64,000 nt of DNA, taken from NCBI RefSeq assembly GCF_918698155.1, contig NZ_CAKKLX010000008.1, forward strand, positions 62,001 to 126,000. Reading direction: 5' to 3'. Origin of the DNA: Roseomonas sp. CECT 9278 (lineage in GTDB: Bacteria > Pseudomonadota > Alphaproteobacteria > Acetobacterales > Acetobacteraceae). The translations under genes were made by a program, and so were the position numbers. Positions 9,292 to 17,605 of the stretch are shown here, piece after piece (position 1 is the first letter of the stretch; every line of letters begins with the position of its first letter). The notes under the pieces are model-generated. The model did no database searches, was not told the DNA's origin, and was given only the letters and a program-made list of their open reading frames with translations.

Positions 9292-9319
9292 CCCGATCGG
9301 ATGAAGCCGCCTGATCGGG
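9292..9319. terminator. Hairpin between convergent genes
   Basis: CCCGATC at 9292-9298 pairs perfectly with GATCGGG at 9313-9319, in the gap between the amidinotransferase-family gene and the end of lpxB. There is no T-run, so it may be a weak or Rho-assisted terminator. Confidence 0.3.
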
Positions 9320-9326
9320 GCCTGCG

Positions 9327-10478
9327 CTACGGCAGCGCCGCCAGCACCGCCTTTGCCGCCGCGACCGAGGGCAAGCCCTCCGGCGCGCGCAGCAGCGCCA
9401 GCGCCTCCGCGAACCCCGCGCGCTGCGCCGCCGCCACGGCGGGATCAAGCATGGGGCGCAGCAGCGCCTCGGCCAGGGCCTCGGGCGTGCAATCCTCCTG
9501 GATGCGTTCGGGCACCACCTCGCGCTCGGCCAGCAGGTTCACCAGGGAGGCATGCGGCACCTTCACCAGCCGCCGCACGATCGCCGCCGTGATCGGGTTC
9601 ACGCGATAGGCGACGACGTGCGGAATGCCCGCCACCGCCATCTCCAGCGACGACGTGCCGGACTTGATCAGCCCCGCCCCGCCGGAGCCCGCCACCGCGG
9701 CGAAGGCATCGTGCTTGGCGTCATTGCCATCCAGCAGGATCGGCGCGGCGGGCCAGTCGGCGGCGGCGGCGCGCACCGCATCCGCCACGATGGGCGCGAC
9801 CGGCAGCACCGCGCGCAGGCCCGGCAGGCGCTGCGCGGCGATCCGCAGGGCGGCGCCGAACACCGGCAGCAGGCGCGTCGCTTCCATCCGCCGGCTGCCG
9901 GGCATGACGATGACCGGGCGCTCGCCCTCGGCCAGCGCGTGCGTCGCGCGGAAGCGCGCGGCATCGCCGGCATCGGCACCGCTTTCCAGCACCGGATGAC
10001 CCACGAAGGTGACCGGGATGCCGGCAGCCTCGAAGAAGATCGGCTCGAAGGGCAGCAGGCAGAGGATGCGGTCCACCTTGCGGCGCAGCTTCACGACGCG
10101 CCCCGGCCGCCAGGCCCAGACCTGCGGCGCCACGTAGTGCACGATGGGCTGGCCGATCGGGCGCACCATTTCCGCCAGGCGCAGCGTGAAGCCGGGGCTG
10201 TCGATGGTGACGATCACATCCGGCCGGCGCGTCGCGACATCCGCCGCGGCATCGGCCAGCAGGCGCTTCAGCCGGAAGACCTTGGGCAGCACTTCCAGCA
10301 GCCCCATCAGCGCCAGTTCGCGATAGTCGAACAGGCTCACCACGCCCTGTTCCGCCATGCGCGGCCCGCCGATGCCGGCGAATTCCAGTTCGGGCCGCTG
10401 CGCACGCAGCGCCGTGATCAGCCGCGCGCCCAGCACGTCGCCGGAGGCCTCGCCCGCCACCACATACACCAGCGTCAT
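9327..10478 (-). CDS. lpxB: Lipid-A-disaccharide synthase
   Basis: 383 residues, normal length for LpxB, which joins UDP-2,3-diacylglucosamine and lipid X to make the tetra-acyl disaccharide of lipid A at the inner membrane. Family blocks are present in order: GEASGD at the N-terminus, GGPRM, GLLEVLPK, TIDSPGF, YVAPQVWAW, LPGSR and the C-terminal SGTSSLE nucleotide-binding segment. The start at 10478 overlaps the nitrilase stop by 4 bp. Unusually it is not beside lpxD/fabZ/lpxA but is the last gene of a GNAT-nitrilase operon. Confidence 0.96.
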   Translation of the reverse strand: MTLVYVVAGEASGDVLGARLITALRAQRPELEFAGIGGPRMAEQGVVSLFDYRELALMGLLEVLPKVFRLKRLLADAAADVATRRPDVIVTIDSPGFTLRLAEMVRPIGQPIVHYVAPQVWAWRPGRVVKLRRKVDRILCLLPFEPIFFEAAGIPVTFVGHPVLESGADAGDAARFRATHALAEGERPVIVMPGSRRMEATRLLPVFGAALRIAAQRLPGLRAVLPVAPIVADAVRAAAADWPAAPILLDGNDAKHDAFAAVAGSGGAGLIKSGTSSLEMAVAGIPHVVAYRVNPITAAIVRRLVKVPHASLVNLLAEREVVPERIQEDCTPEALAEALLRPMLDPAVAAAQRAGFAEALALLRAPEGLPSVAAAKAVLAALP

Positions 10479-11359
10479 GCGAAGGCCGCCGGCGCGGGGC
10501 GCGCGAAGGGCGCGCGTGGCCAGTCGCGGTGGTTGCGGACCTGGCCGTCCTCGCGCACACGGTCGATGCGCGCGGGGTCGAGCTCGCAGAACACCCATTG
10601 CTCGGTATCGGGCGCGCCGCGCGCCAGCACGCCGTCCTCGGGGAAGCCGCGGTCGATCGGGCCGAACACCGCCGCATGGCCGCGGTTCACATCCAGCGCG
10701 GCGGACCAGGGTGCGACGCCCACGGTCGGCGTGATGGCGACGTAGCACTGGTTCTCCATCGCCCGCGCCGCCGCGCCGATCGCCACGCGGTTGAAGCCAT
10801 GCACCGTGTCCGTGCATGACGGTGCGAGCACCAGCCAGGCCCCGGCCTCGACCTGCGCGCGCACATGCTTGGGGAACTCCACATCGTAGCAGATGGAAAT
10901 GCCGATCCGCCCCCAGGGCGTGTCGAACACCGCCGGGTCGGCGCCGCGCGTGACGCCCCAGCGTTCCGTCTCGAAGCGCGTCATGGCGCGTTTTTCCTGG
11001 AAGGCGAGGCGGCCATCCGGGGCGATCAGCGGCGCGCGGTTCACCACGGCGCCGTCGTCGCGGCGCATCGGCAGCGTGCCGGGCAGCAGCCATACGCGCA
11101 GCCGTTGTGCGGCCGCGCGCATCGCCGCCAGGATCGCCGGTGCGGCATCGACCATGGCGGCGAGTTCGCGCGCCTCGTCCGTGGCGCCGCCGGCCAGCGC
11201 GGCACCCAATTCGACACAGGCGTATTCCGGCAGCACCAGCAGGTCGGCGCCGGCGCGCCCGGCGTCGAGCCGCGCTTCCAGCGCGCGCGCGAAATCCGCG
11301 ACGCAGCCGGGCCGCGCCACGCCGTATTGCAGCAGCCCCAGGCGCAGCGGCGCGGTCAC
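10475..11359 (-). CDS. Carbon-nitrogen hydrolase (nitrilase superfamily)
   Basis: 294 residues. The catalytic triad is readable: Glu45 in LPEYA, Lys123 in QEKRAMTRFE and Cys157 in ISICYDVEFP. These enzymes hydrolyse amides or omega-amides in the cytosol. Overlaps the upstream GNAT gene and the downstream lpxB gene by 4 bp each. A GNAT gene fused or adjacent to this nitrilase branch is a recurrent arrangement in bacteria, which suggests a joint step, but the substrate is unknown. Confidence 0.88.
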   Translation of the reverse strand: MTAPLRLGLLQYGVARPGCVADFARALEARLDAGRAGADLLVLPEYACVELGAALAGGATDEARELAAMVDAAPAILAAMRAAAQRLRVWLLPGTLPMRRDDGAVVNRAPLIAPDGRLAFQEKRAMTRFETERWGVTRGADPAVFDTPWGRIGISICYDVEFPKHVRAQVEAGAWLVLAPSCTDTVHGFNRVAIGAAARAMENQCYVAITPTVGVAPWSAALDVNRGHAAVFGPIDRGFPEDGVLARGAPDTEQWVFCELDPARIDRVREDGQVRNHRDWPRAPFARPAPAAFA

Positions 11360-11952
11360 AGCGGGTCCTTCACCCAGAAGCCGAGCGCATGCGGGCTCTC
11401 GCGCGCATCGCCCACTTCCTTCCAGTCGAAGACCACCGAGATATCGGCGCGGCGCACGAAGCCGCGCTTCGTCCAGAAGGCATCGAGCGGCACGTAGCCG
11501 GGCGGCGTCCGCGGGTCGTTCACGTTGCGCACCACCGCGCAGAAGGCCGCGGCCGGCAGTCCCAGCGCGCGGGCATGCGCTTCGCGCTCGATGAAGAACC
11601 GCACGCCGGCGCCGCGGCCGCGATAGTCGGGCAACAGGACGCTCTCGCCGAAATAGCAGAAGCGCGCGGGGTCCAGGCCGCGTCCGCGGAAGGCAGCCTG
11701 CACGCGGGCATTCGCCTCGGCCATCGGCTGGCAGGTGGCGCAGCCGACGGCGCGGTCGCCATCGATCGCCGCGACCACCGCGGCGCCCGGGCTGGCGGCA
11801 TAGGCTGCCAGGTAGCCTTCCTCGTAGCCGGCCTCGCCCTCGTACAGATAAGGCCAGTCGCGGAACACCGCGATGCGCAGCCCGGCCAGGCGGGGCAGCC
11901 AGGCGCGCAACGCGTCGCCCTGCAATGTCTCGAAGCGAAGGGCGTCGGGCAT
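11356..11952 (-). CDS. GNAT family N-acetyltransferase
   Basis: 198 residues. The core motif A region, with ESVLLPDYRGRGAGVRFF (R/Q-x-x-G-x-G/A acetyl-CoA loop), lies near residues 105-125. First gene of the GNAT-nitrilase-lpxB operon; its ATG at 11952 stands 12 bp from the palindromic repeat at 11964, so its promoter must lie within or beyond that repeat. Acceptor substrate unknown. Confidence 0.85.
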   Translation of the reverse strand: MPDALRFETLQGDALRAWLPRLAGLRIAVFRDWPYLYEGEAGYEEGYLAAYAASPGAAVVAAIDGDRAVGCATCQPMAEANARVQAAFRGRGLDPARFCYFGESVLLPDYRGRGAGVRFFIEREAHARALGLPAAAFCAVVRNVNDPRTPPGYVPLDAFWTKRGFVRRADISVVFDWKEVGDARESPHALGFWVKDPL

Positions 11953-12260
11953 GGCGCGATGATTAGAGCAGATCCCGATCGGATGGAATTATCCGAACGC
12001 GTGAAGTTGCTCGTGGAAACAAGGGTCTAGAGCATGCTGCGTTCGCCCGCGCTCACTTAGCAGGCTCTAGCCTGCTGTTTTCAGGGCATCGTCACGCGTT
12101 CGGATGATCCCATCTGAACGCGATCGGCTCCAGAGGCATCGAAGCGAGCGAGGGCGAGCGCACATGGCTGTGGGCGCGCACGAGACCTGGCCGGGACGGG
12201 CGCTTGGGCCCGGCACGGGCAGGGCCATGCAGGCCGGTGCCAGGTGTTCCGGCCCTGCGT
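11953..12260. repeat. Composite palindromic intergenic repeat, inverted arrangement
   Basis: This 308-bp gap between two minus-strand genes holds no gene. From 11964 to about 12030 lies a diverged copy of a roughly 63-bp unit beginning TAGAGCAGAT. From 12130 back to about 12020 lies, in the opposite orientation, a second unit plus a roughly 41-bp tail (TAGAGCCTGC ... GCATGCTCT). The same unit and tail occur near 23.3 kb. Each unit contains an 11-bp hairpin around the TCAGATG/CATCTGA core. The rest (12131-12260) shows nothing recognisable. Confidence 0.8.
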
Positions 12261-13232
12261 TCAGCGGTCGCGCACCACCCGGAAACCGGCGAAGGCGAAG
12301 CGGTCAGCCGCACCGCCGCGCACGCGGTTGCCGGCACGCACATACCAGGGCAGGTGGCTCCAGGACCCACCGCGCATCGCGCGCGTCGAGCAATCGCCCG
12401 TCACCCGCGCCGTGCCGTTCTGCGGCTGGCCTTCCAGCGAGGGGTTCAGGCAGTCCTGCGACCATTGCCAGACATTGCCCAGCATGTCGTACAGCCCAAA
12501 CGCATTGGGCCGGAAGCTGCCGCCGGGCGACGTGTAGACGTGGTTGTCGGTGCACCGGAAGGTGAAGGCCGGCCGGCGATCGAGGTTCAGCGCATTGGCC
12601 AGCGTCAGGTCGGCGACATTGGCGTATTGGCAGGCGATGGTGCTGCTGTCGCCCCAGAACCGGGCCGTGGCGGTGCCCGCGCGCGCGGCGTATTCCCATT
12701 CGGCCTCGCTCGGCAGGCGATAGCGCCGGCCGGCCTTGCGGGTCAGCCAGTTGGTGTAGTTGGTGGCGTCCTCCCAGCTCACGCAGACCACCGGATGGTC
12801 GTCGCCCTGCGGAAAGCCCGGGTCGCGCCAGGACAGCCCTCGGCGCTCCAGGTATTCGTAGCTCGCGCCGTTGTTCACGAAGGTCCAGCAGCCGGTGCCC
12901 GGCTCGAAGCCGGTCTCGGCGACATAGGCGGCGAATTCGCCGCGCGATATGGCGCGCTGCCCCATACCGAGGCCGGCCGGAATGACGATCCGCAGTTGCG
13001 GCGCGGATCGCCCGCGCACATCCGCCGGCACGCCCTCGCGCTCTTCCTCGATGGGCGGCACGCCCATGGTGAAGGACCCGCCGGGCAGCATCACGACCTC
13101 GGGGCAATCCGGGCAGTCGCGGAACGGCGTGCGGGAGGCCGGCTGCGCCGAGGCCGGCGCCGCCCACAGGATCGCGGCAACGAAGACACCCGCCAGAACA
13201 GACAGGACGCGGGCGACCTTGGCTGCGAGCAT
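12261..13232 (-). CDS. Secreted formylglycine-generating-enzyme-fold (SUMF1/FGE-sulfatase domain) protein
   Basis: 323 residues with a signal peptide (hydrophobic residues 8-28, cleavage after ASAQ). The rest is one FGE-sulfatase/SUMF1 domain: LPGGSFTMG at the start, VSWEDATNYTNWL, RLPSEAEWEYAARAG, GLYDMLGNVWQW and RGGSW near the end. True FGEs need two cysteines just after RGGS; here the segment reads SHLPWYVRAGNR with none, so sulfatase-activating oxidase activity is unlikely. Other members of this fold act in ergothioneine or pyoverdine chemistry or bind ligands. Exported role unknown. Confidence 0.85.
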   Translation of the reverse strand: MLAAKVARVLSVLAGVFVAAILWAAPASAQPASRTPFRDCPDCPEVVMLPGGSFTMGVPPIEEEREGVPADVRGRSAPQLRIVIPAGLGMGQRAISRGEFAAYVAETGFEPGTGCWTFVNNGASYEYLERRGLSWRDPGFPQGDDHPVVCVSWEDATNYTNWLTRKAGRRYRLPSEAEWEYAARAGTATARFWGDSSTIACQYANVADLTLANALNLDRRPAFTFRCTDNHVYTSPGGSFRPNAFGLYDMLGNVWQWSQDCLNPSLEGQPQNGTARVTGDCSTRAMRGGSWSHLPWYVRAGNRVRGGAADRFAFAGFRVVRDR

Positions 13233-13516
13233 TCGAACCTCCCGATGGCGGTCGCAGCGTAACGCAGCGACATGAGGAAATGGTAGTCACGCAACGAACA
13301 GCGCCCGGCGTTTGTCGGTTTTTCTGCCATGCCACGCCCAAGGCGGCGCGGTGTTGCGCCATCATTTCCGACGCGGGGTTGTGCCATGCAGGGATCAGCC
13401 GTGACTTGCGGTCGCTGCGAACGGTTCACACTGCCAGCATGGCGCGTGCTTGCGGCATCCGATGCACGCGCCGGACGACCAGGGGCCAGGCAGCACGCGC
13501 GCCCCGTGGCGCGGGG

Positions 13517-13918
13517 TCAGGCGCCGTACAGCGCCTTCGGATCGACCAGCGGCGCGGCGATCTCGGCGATCGCGTCGTCGCGGATGGCGCGGAAGAAGCA
13601 GGTGCGCCGGCCGGTGTGGCAGGCGACGCCGACCTGGTCGACCAGCGCCAGCAGCGTATCCCCGTCGCAGTCGATGCGCAGGTCCACCAGCGACTGCACC
13701 TGGCCCGAGGTCTCGCCCTTGCGCCACAGCCCGCCGCGCGAGCGCGAGAAGTAGCAGACCCGCCCGGTCGCCAGCGTCTCGGCCACCGCCTCGGCATTCA
13801 TCCAGGCCATCATCAGCACCTCGCCGGTATCGTGCTGCTGTGCGATGCAGGGCACGAGGCCGGCGGCATCGAAGCGCAGCGCATCCAGGAAGCGGGCGGT
13901 GGTGTCGGCACTGGTCAT
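13517..13918 (-). CDS. hisI: Phosphoribosyl-AMP cyclohydrolase
   Basis: 133 residues from the ATG at 13918 (an upstream in-frame ATG at 13939 is possible). HisI opens the purine ring of phosphoribosyl-AMP in the third step of histidine synthesis. Seen: [37 protein letters not shown] and GVACHTG, containing the Asp and Cys ligands for magnesium and zinc. HisE is not fused. Divergent from the Zur-like regulator, with 45 bp between the starts. Confidence 0.95.
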   Translation of the reverse strand: MTSADTTARFLDALRFDAAGLVPCIAQQHDTGEVLMMAWMNAEAVAETLATGRVCYFSRSRGGLWRKGETSGQVQSLVDLRIDCDGDTLLALVDQVGVACHTGRRTCFFRAIRDDAIAEIAAPLVDPKALYGA

Positions 13919-13963
13919 CCCCAGATGATACAGGATCATCGGGACCGGAGGCGAGGATCACCC

Positions 13964-14431
13964 ATGCTGGACGCGGCGGCACGCGATCGGGCCCTGCAGG
14001 AAGCCGAGCAGGCCTGCCTGCGCCGCGGCGCGCAGCTCACGCCGCTGCGCCGCCAGGTGCTGGAGCTGGTGCTGGAGGCGCAGGCCCCGGTCGGCGCCTA
14101 TGCCCTGCTGGACCGGCTGAAGGCGCAGCGCCCGGGGGCGGCGCCACCCACCGTGTACCGCGCGCTGGATTTCCTGCTGGAGCACGGGCTGATCCACAAG
14201 GTGGAGCGGCTGAACGCCTTCATCGGCTGCACAGATGCCGGGCATGGCCACGCCCATGACCACGGCCATCCACACCAGTTCCTGATCTGCCGGAACTGCG
14301 GCGCCACGGCCGAGATCGCCGACCATGCGGTCTCCCACGCCATCGAATCGGCGGCGCGGCGCGCCGGCTTCGTCCTGGCGCTGGCAACGGTCGAGATCGA
14401 GGGCACCTGCGCGCGCTGCGCCGCCGCCTGA
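13964..14431 (+). CDS. Fur-family transcriptional regulator, Zur-like
   Basis: 155 residues. An N-terminal winged helix (LTPLRRQVLELVL ... PPTVYRALDFLLEHGLIHKVE) is followed by a His-rich metal loop GHGHAHDHGHPHQF and two CxxC pairs (CRNCG, CARC) for structural zinc. The two CxxC pairs and short length fit Zur (zinc uptake repressor) better than Fur. No zinc transporter is nearby and no clear operator is seen. Start chosen at 13964, preceded by GGAGGCGAGGA. Confidence 0.88.
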   Translation: MLDAAARDRALQEAEQACLRRGAQLTPLRRQVLELVLEAQAPVGAYALLDRLKAQRPGAAPPTVYRALDFLLEHGLIHKVERLNAFIGCTDAGHGHAHDHGHPHQFLICRNCGATAEIADHAVSHAIESAARRAGFVLALATVEIEGTCARCAAA

Positions 14432-14587
14432 TCCCCCGGCTTGGCGCTGCGTCCCGCCGTGGCGTTGCGCGCCTCCGGCCGTCGCCTTGCGATGTATCAT
14501 TGCCCGGCGCGCCGGCCGGACTAGTCTGCCCCCGGTGCGAGAACGACCGCGGCCATGACGGCCGGGGCAAGGAGGACGACAGCCGCC

Positions 14588-15022
14588 ATGCTTTCCCTGA
14601 ACCCGATCCGCGCGCTCCGCCGGGGGGGGCTCGCCCTCGCCGTCGCGGGCTGCGCCTTCGCCGCGCCCGCCGTCGCGCAACCCGCCGCCCCGTCCGGCGG
14701 CTTCACCGCGGCCGACCTGGCGCGCGCCTGCGGCCCGGCGGCGAACGACGCCAATGCGCCGGCCTCGCGCGCGGCGTGCTACGCCACCCTGGTCGCGATC
14801 GGCCAGACCCATGCGATCTACACCTCCGGCCGCCAGGCAGCGCGGCCCGTGTTCTGCCTGCCCGAGCCCTCGCCGCAGATCGAGACGGTCTCGGCGGCCT
14901 ATGTCTCCTGGGTCGCGGCGAACCAGCAATATGCCGGGGTGCGCGCGGCCGAGGGCGTGCTGCGCTTCGCCGCCGCCACCTATCCCTGCGCCGCGCCCGC
15001 CGCCGCGCCGCGCCGCCGCTGA
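14588..15022 (+). CDS. Secreted Rap1a/Tai-like protein, copy 1
   Basis: 144 residues. Signal peptide (residues 10-32, AVAQ cleavage) then a helical domain with the layout of Rap1a/Tai family immunity proteins: conserved Cys48 and Cys65, the GQTHAIY segment, VFCLPEP and a C-terminal FAAATYPC. Rap1a proteins in Serratia neutralise type VI amidase effectors in the periplasm; many members in alphaproteobacteria have no known toxin partner. First gene of the first of two similar two-gene cassettes; the lipoprotein gene starts 16 bp downstream. Confidence 0.72.
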   Translation: MLSLNPIRALRRGGLALAVAGCAFAAPAVAQPAAPSGGFTAADLARACGPAANDANAPASRAACYATLVAIGQTHAIYTSGRQAARPVFCLPEPSPQIETVSAAYVSWVAANQQYAGVRAAEGVLRFAAATYPCAAPAAAPRRR

Positions 15023-15038
15023 GCCGGAGGAGAACGCC

Positions 15039-15269
15039 ATGACGACCTTCAAGTCCCTTCGCCTCGTCGCCGTGCTGGCGGCCGGCCTTGGCCTGGCCGG
15101 CTGCGCGGGCATGTCCGACAGCCAGCGGGCCACCGCCACGGGCGCGGGCATCGGCGCGCTGGGCGGTGCCGCGATCGGCTCGCTGTCGGGCAATGCCGGC
15201 TGGGGTGCGCTGATCGGTGCCGGCGTCGGCGGTGTCAGCGGCTACGCGATCGACCGCGGCCGCCGCTGA
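15039..15269 (+). CDS. Small glycine-zipper lipoprotein, copy 1
   Basis: 76 residues. A lipobox LAGC places the lipidated Cys at residue 22. The mature part is a glycine-zipper stretch (GAGIGALGGAAIGSLSG then GALIGAGVGGVSGYAIDRG), two close-packed helices that usually insert in or span a membrane. An SD of GGAGG precedes the ATG. Sits directly after a Rap1a-like gene and is repeated as copy 2 at 16029. Function unknown. Confidence 0.8.
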   Translation: MTTFKSLRLVAVLAAGLGLAGCAGMSDSQRATATGAGIGALGGAAIGSLSGNAGWGALIGAGVGGVSGYAIDRGRR

Positions 15270-15603
15270 TACACGCTTCGGACGGCGCATCGCGCGCCGT
15301 CCGCGGCGCGGCCATGCCCGCCATTGCGGCCGGCCGGGCCGCTTCCGGGCGCCGCGCCGCCACCGCAGGGCCCGCGAGGCGCGTCGCCGCAGCGCCTGGC
15401 GCTGCGGCCGCGAGGATCTGGCGGCCTGGCGCCACCCGCGCCATCGCGCTGCGGCCCGCCCGCTGCCACGTCCGATTGCACAGGCCCGACGGCGACGCTT
15501 GCGACCGCGCGCGCCGCTGCCGATGCTGTGGGCCGGCGGGCGAGTCGCACCAGGCCCCGCCGCATGGCGCAGCAGGCGCCAGTGCAGGAGGAGATCAGCC
15601 CGG
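15270..15603. other. Gap between the two Rap1a/lipoprotein cassettes
   Basis: 334 bp of very GC-rich sequence without a credible gene; open frames here are Arg/Ala/Pro-rich shadows. It contains GCGCATCGCGCGCCG-type short inverted repeats after the first lipoprotein stop, but no T-run terminator. AGTGCAGGAGGAGATC at its right end gives the ribosome site for the next gene. Confidence 0.5.
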
Positions 15604-16014
15604 ATGCGACTTCCCCAGATCCTGGCGGTGGCTTTGGTCGCCGCCGCGCCGGCCGCCGCGCAGGCACCAGCGCGCGGGTCACACACCGCGACGGTGGGCG
15701 AACTCGCGACGCTCTGCGCCGTGCCCGCCGGCGACCCGTCCTTCGCCCATGCCAGCGGGCTGTGCCGCGGCTTCATCGGCGGCTTCGCGCAGTACCACGC
15801 CGTGATGACCCAGCCCGGCACGCGCCACCGCCCGCTATTCTGCGTGCCGACGCCGCCGCCGTCGGGCGAACAGGCCGCTTCCGCCTTCGCCGCATGGGCG
15901 CGCAGCAATCCGCAGGCGGCGGGCGAACTGGCCGTGGACGGCCTGGCCCGCTGGTTCATCGCCACCTATCCCTGCCCGGCCGCGCCCCCCGCGCGCCGCC
16001 CGGCGGCACGCTGA
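15604..16014 (+). CDS. Secreted Rap1a/Tai-like protein, copy 2
   Basis: 136 residues: a signal peptide (residues 1-20, AAAQ), then the same pattern as copy 1, namely a Cys pair (TLCAVPAG, GLCRGFIGGF), PLFCVPTPP and a C-terminal WFIATYPC. It is clearly paralogous to the gene at 14588 but diverged. An SD of AGGAGGAG lies upstream. Followed after 14 bp by the second glycine-zipper lipoprotein. Confidence 0.72.
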   Translation: MRLPQILAVALVAAAPAAAQAPARGSHTATVGELATLCAVPAGDPSFAHASGLCRGFIGGFAQYHAVMTQPGTRHRPLFCVPTPPPSGEQAASAFAAWARSNPQAAGELAVDGLARWFIATYPCPAAPPARRPAAR

Positions 16015-16028
16015 GACGGAGGGCGCAG

Positions 16029-16361
16029 ATGCGCAGGATCATCATTCTTCCCGTCGCGGCGCTGGCAGTCGGCCTCGGCGGCTGTGCCGGCAACGACCAC
16101 ATGACCGCGGGCGGGCGCGACGTGCTGCTGGGCGGCGCCGGCGGCGCGCTGGCCGGTGCGGCGATCGGGTCCTTCACCGCCAGTGCGGGGGCCGGCGCGC
16201 TGATCGGCGCCGGGGTCGGCGTGGTCGGCGGCTACCTGTGGCACCAGCACGAAATCGCCGAGCGCCAGGCGGCCGAACGCCGGCAGGCGCAGCTCAACGC
16301 GGCGTATCAGCGCGGCGTGCAGCAGGGCGAGCGCAGCCGCACCACCACGCGCACCCAGTAG
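16029..16361 (+). CDS. Glycine-zipper lipoprotein, copy 2
   Basis: 110 residues. Lipobox LGGC (Cys19), then a glycine zipper (LLGGAGGALAGAAIGS, GAGALIGAGVGVVGGYLW) like copy 1, but with an added charged helical tail rich in Gln, Arg and Glu (residues 80-110). The extra tail is the main difference between the two copies. Probably an outer-membrane or periplasmic-side lipoprotein working with the Rap1a-like protein encoded just upstream; inference from the repeated pairing. Confidence 0.8.
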   Translation: MRRIIILPVAALAVGLGGCAGNDHMTAGGRDVLLGGAGGALAGAAIGSFTASAGAGALIGAGVGVVGGYLWHQHEIAERQAAERRQAQLNAAYQRGVQQGERSRTTTRTQ

Positions 16362-16371
16362 CGCCGGCGTC

Positions 16372-16391
16372 GCGCCGGGTTTCCCCGGCGC
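16372..16391. terminator. Hairpin between convergent genes
   Basis: GCGCCGGG and CCCGGCGC form an 8-bp perfect stem with a TTTC loop, 10 bp after the lipoprotein stop and 9 bp beyond the metC stop. There is no T-run; it could act on either strand. Confidence 0.4.
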
Positions 16392-16400
16392 GGCCTGGCG

Positions 16401-17603
16401 TCAGCGCGGCAGCGTCGCCATGCCCTGTTCGAGGTCGGCGATCAGGTCGGCCACGTCCTCCAGGCCGATATGGATGCGCATGGTCTGCCCGCCCAGGTCC
16501 TCGCTGGTCGCGGTGCGCGTGATCGACCCCGAGGTCGGCAGCGCCAGGCTCTCGTAGCCTCCCCAGGACGCGCCGATGCCGAACAGCTTCAGGCTGTCGA
16601 TCAGGCGGAACATGTCGGCTTCCGTATAGACCGGCTGCAGCACCACGCCGAACAGCGAGCACGACCCGCGGAAATCCCGCGCGAACAGCGCGTGCTGCGG
16701 ATGCGACGGCAGGCCCGGATGCAGCACGCGCTGCACTTCCGGCCGGCCTTCGAACCAGCGCGCGACGGCCAGGCCGCTCTGTTCCTGGTGCTTGAGGCGC
16801 ACCGGCATGGTGCGCGCGCCGCGCAGCGCCAGCCAGCAATCGTCGGGGGCGGCGAAATGCCCCATCTGCGAGGCCGCGGTGCGGACCTTGAGGTAGTCTT
16901 CCTCGGTATTCGTCGTGATCGACCCGAGCAGCACGTCGGAATGCCCGCCGACATACTTGGTCAGCGCCTGGATCGAGACATCCACGCCGTGCTCGAAGGG
17001 CATGAAGTTGTGGATGCCCCAGGTGTTGTCCATCATCACCGTGCAGCCGCGCGCATGGGCGGCGCGGGCGATCGCCGGGATGTCCTGGATCTCGAAGGTG
17101 TGGGAGCCGGGGCTCTCGGTGTAGACCACCTTGGTGTTGGGCTGGATCAGCGCGGCGACCTCGGCCTCGCCGATCACCGGGTCGTAGAAGGTGGTCGCGA
17201 TGCCGTATTGCGCGAGCAGGCCGTTGGCGATGTTGCGCGCCGGGCCGTAGCAGCTGTCGGGCAGCAGCAGGTGGTCGCCGGTGCTCAGATACGCCATCAG
17301 CGGCACGGTCACGGCCGCGAGGCCCGTGCCGACCAGCACGCAGCGGGTGCCGCCCTCGATCTCGCAGATCACGTCCTCAAGCGCGTAGTGCGTCGGGCCG
17401 CCGGCGGTGCCGTAGGTCATCACCCGGTTGAAGCGGTCCTTGGCGTAGTCGCGCCGCGCCTGGGTATTGGGCATCAGCACGGTGGAGCCGCGATGCACCG
17501 CCGGGTTCACGAAGCCATGCGCGCGCGTGCCGGCGCGCCCGGCATGGGACATGCGCGTGGCGAAGCCCTGCGACTTGTGCGGAGGGGTCAGGTCATCGGG
17601 CAT
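16401..17603 (-). CDS. metC: Cystathionine beta-lyase (trans-sulfuration PLP enzyme)
   Basis: 400 residues from the ATG at 17603, just 2 nt past the sulfurtransferase stop. Family features: TYGTAGGPTHYALE, GLAAVTVPLMA, PDSCYGPAR, DNTWG and the PLP-lysine block IQALTKYVGGHSD, then SLALPTSGSITR. Cys/Met metabolism PLP enzymes of this branch cleave cystathionine to homocysteine, pyruvate and ammonia. Last gene of the NUDIX-AlaX-sulfurtransferase-MetC operon, in which it and the sulfurtransferase share sulfur chemistry. Confidence 0.9.
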   Translation of the reverse strand: MPDDLTPPHKSQGFATRMSHAGRAGTRAHGFVNPAVHRGSTVLMPNTQARRDYAKDRFNRVMTYGTAGGPTHYALEDVICEIEGGTRCVLVGTGLAAVTVPLMAYLSTGDHLLLPDSCYGPARNIANGLLAQYGIATTFYDPVIGEAEVAALIQPNTKVVYTESPGSHTFEIQDIPAIARAAHARGCTVMMDNTWGIHNFMPFEHGVDVSIQALTKYVGGHSDVLLGSITTNTEEDYLKVRTAASQMGHFAAPDDCWLALRGARTMPVRLKHQEQSGLAVARWFEGRPEVQRVLHPGLPSHPQHALFARDFRGSCSLFGVVLQPVYTEADMFRLIDSLKLFGIGASWGGYESLALPTSGSITRTATSEDLGGQTMRIHIGLEDVADLIADLEQGMATLPR

Positions 17604-17605
17604 GG

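Noticed and set aside
14588-16361. Complete toxin-immunity locus
   Set aside because: No amidase, nuclease or other effector gene adjoins the Rap1a-like genes, so only the immunity-like half is supported.
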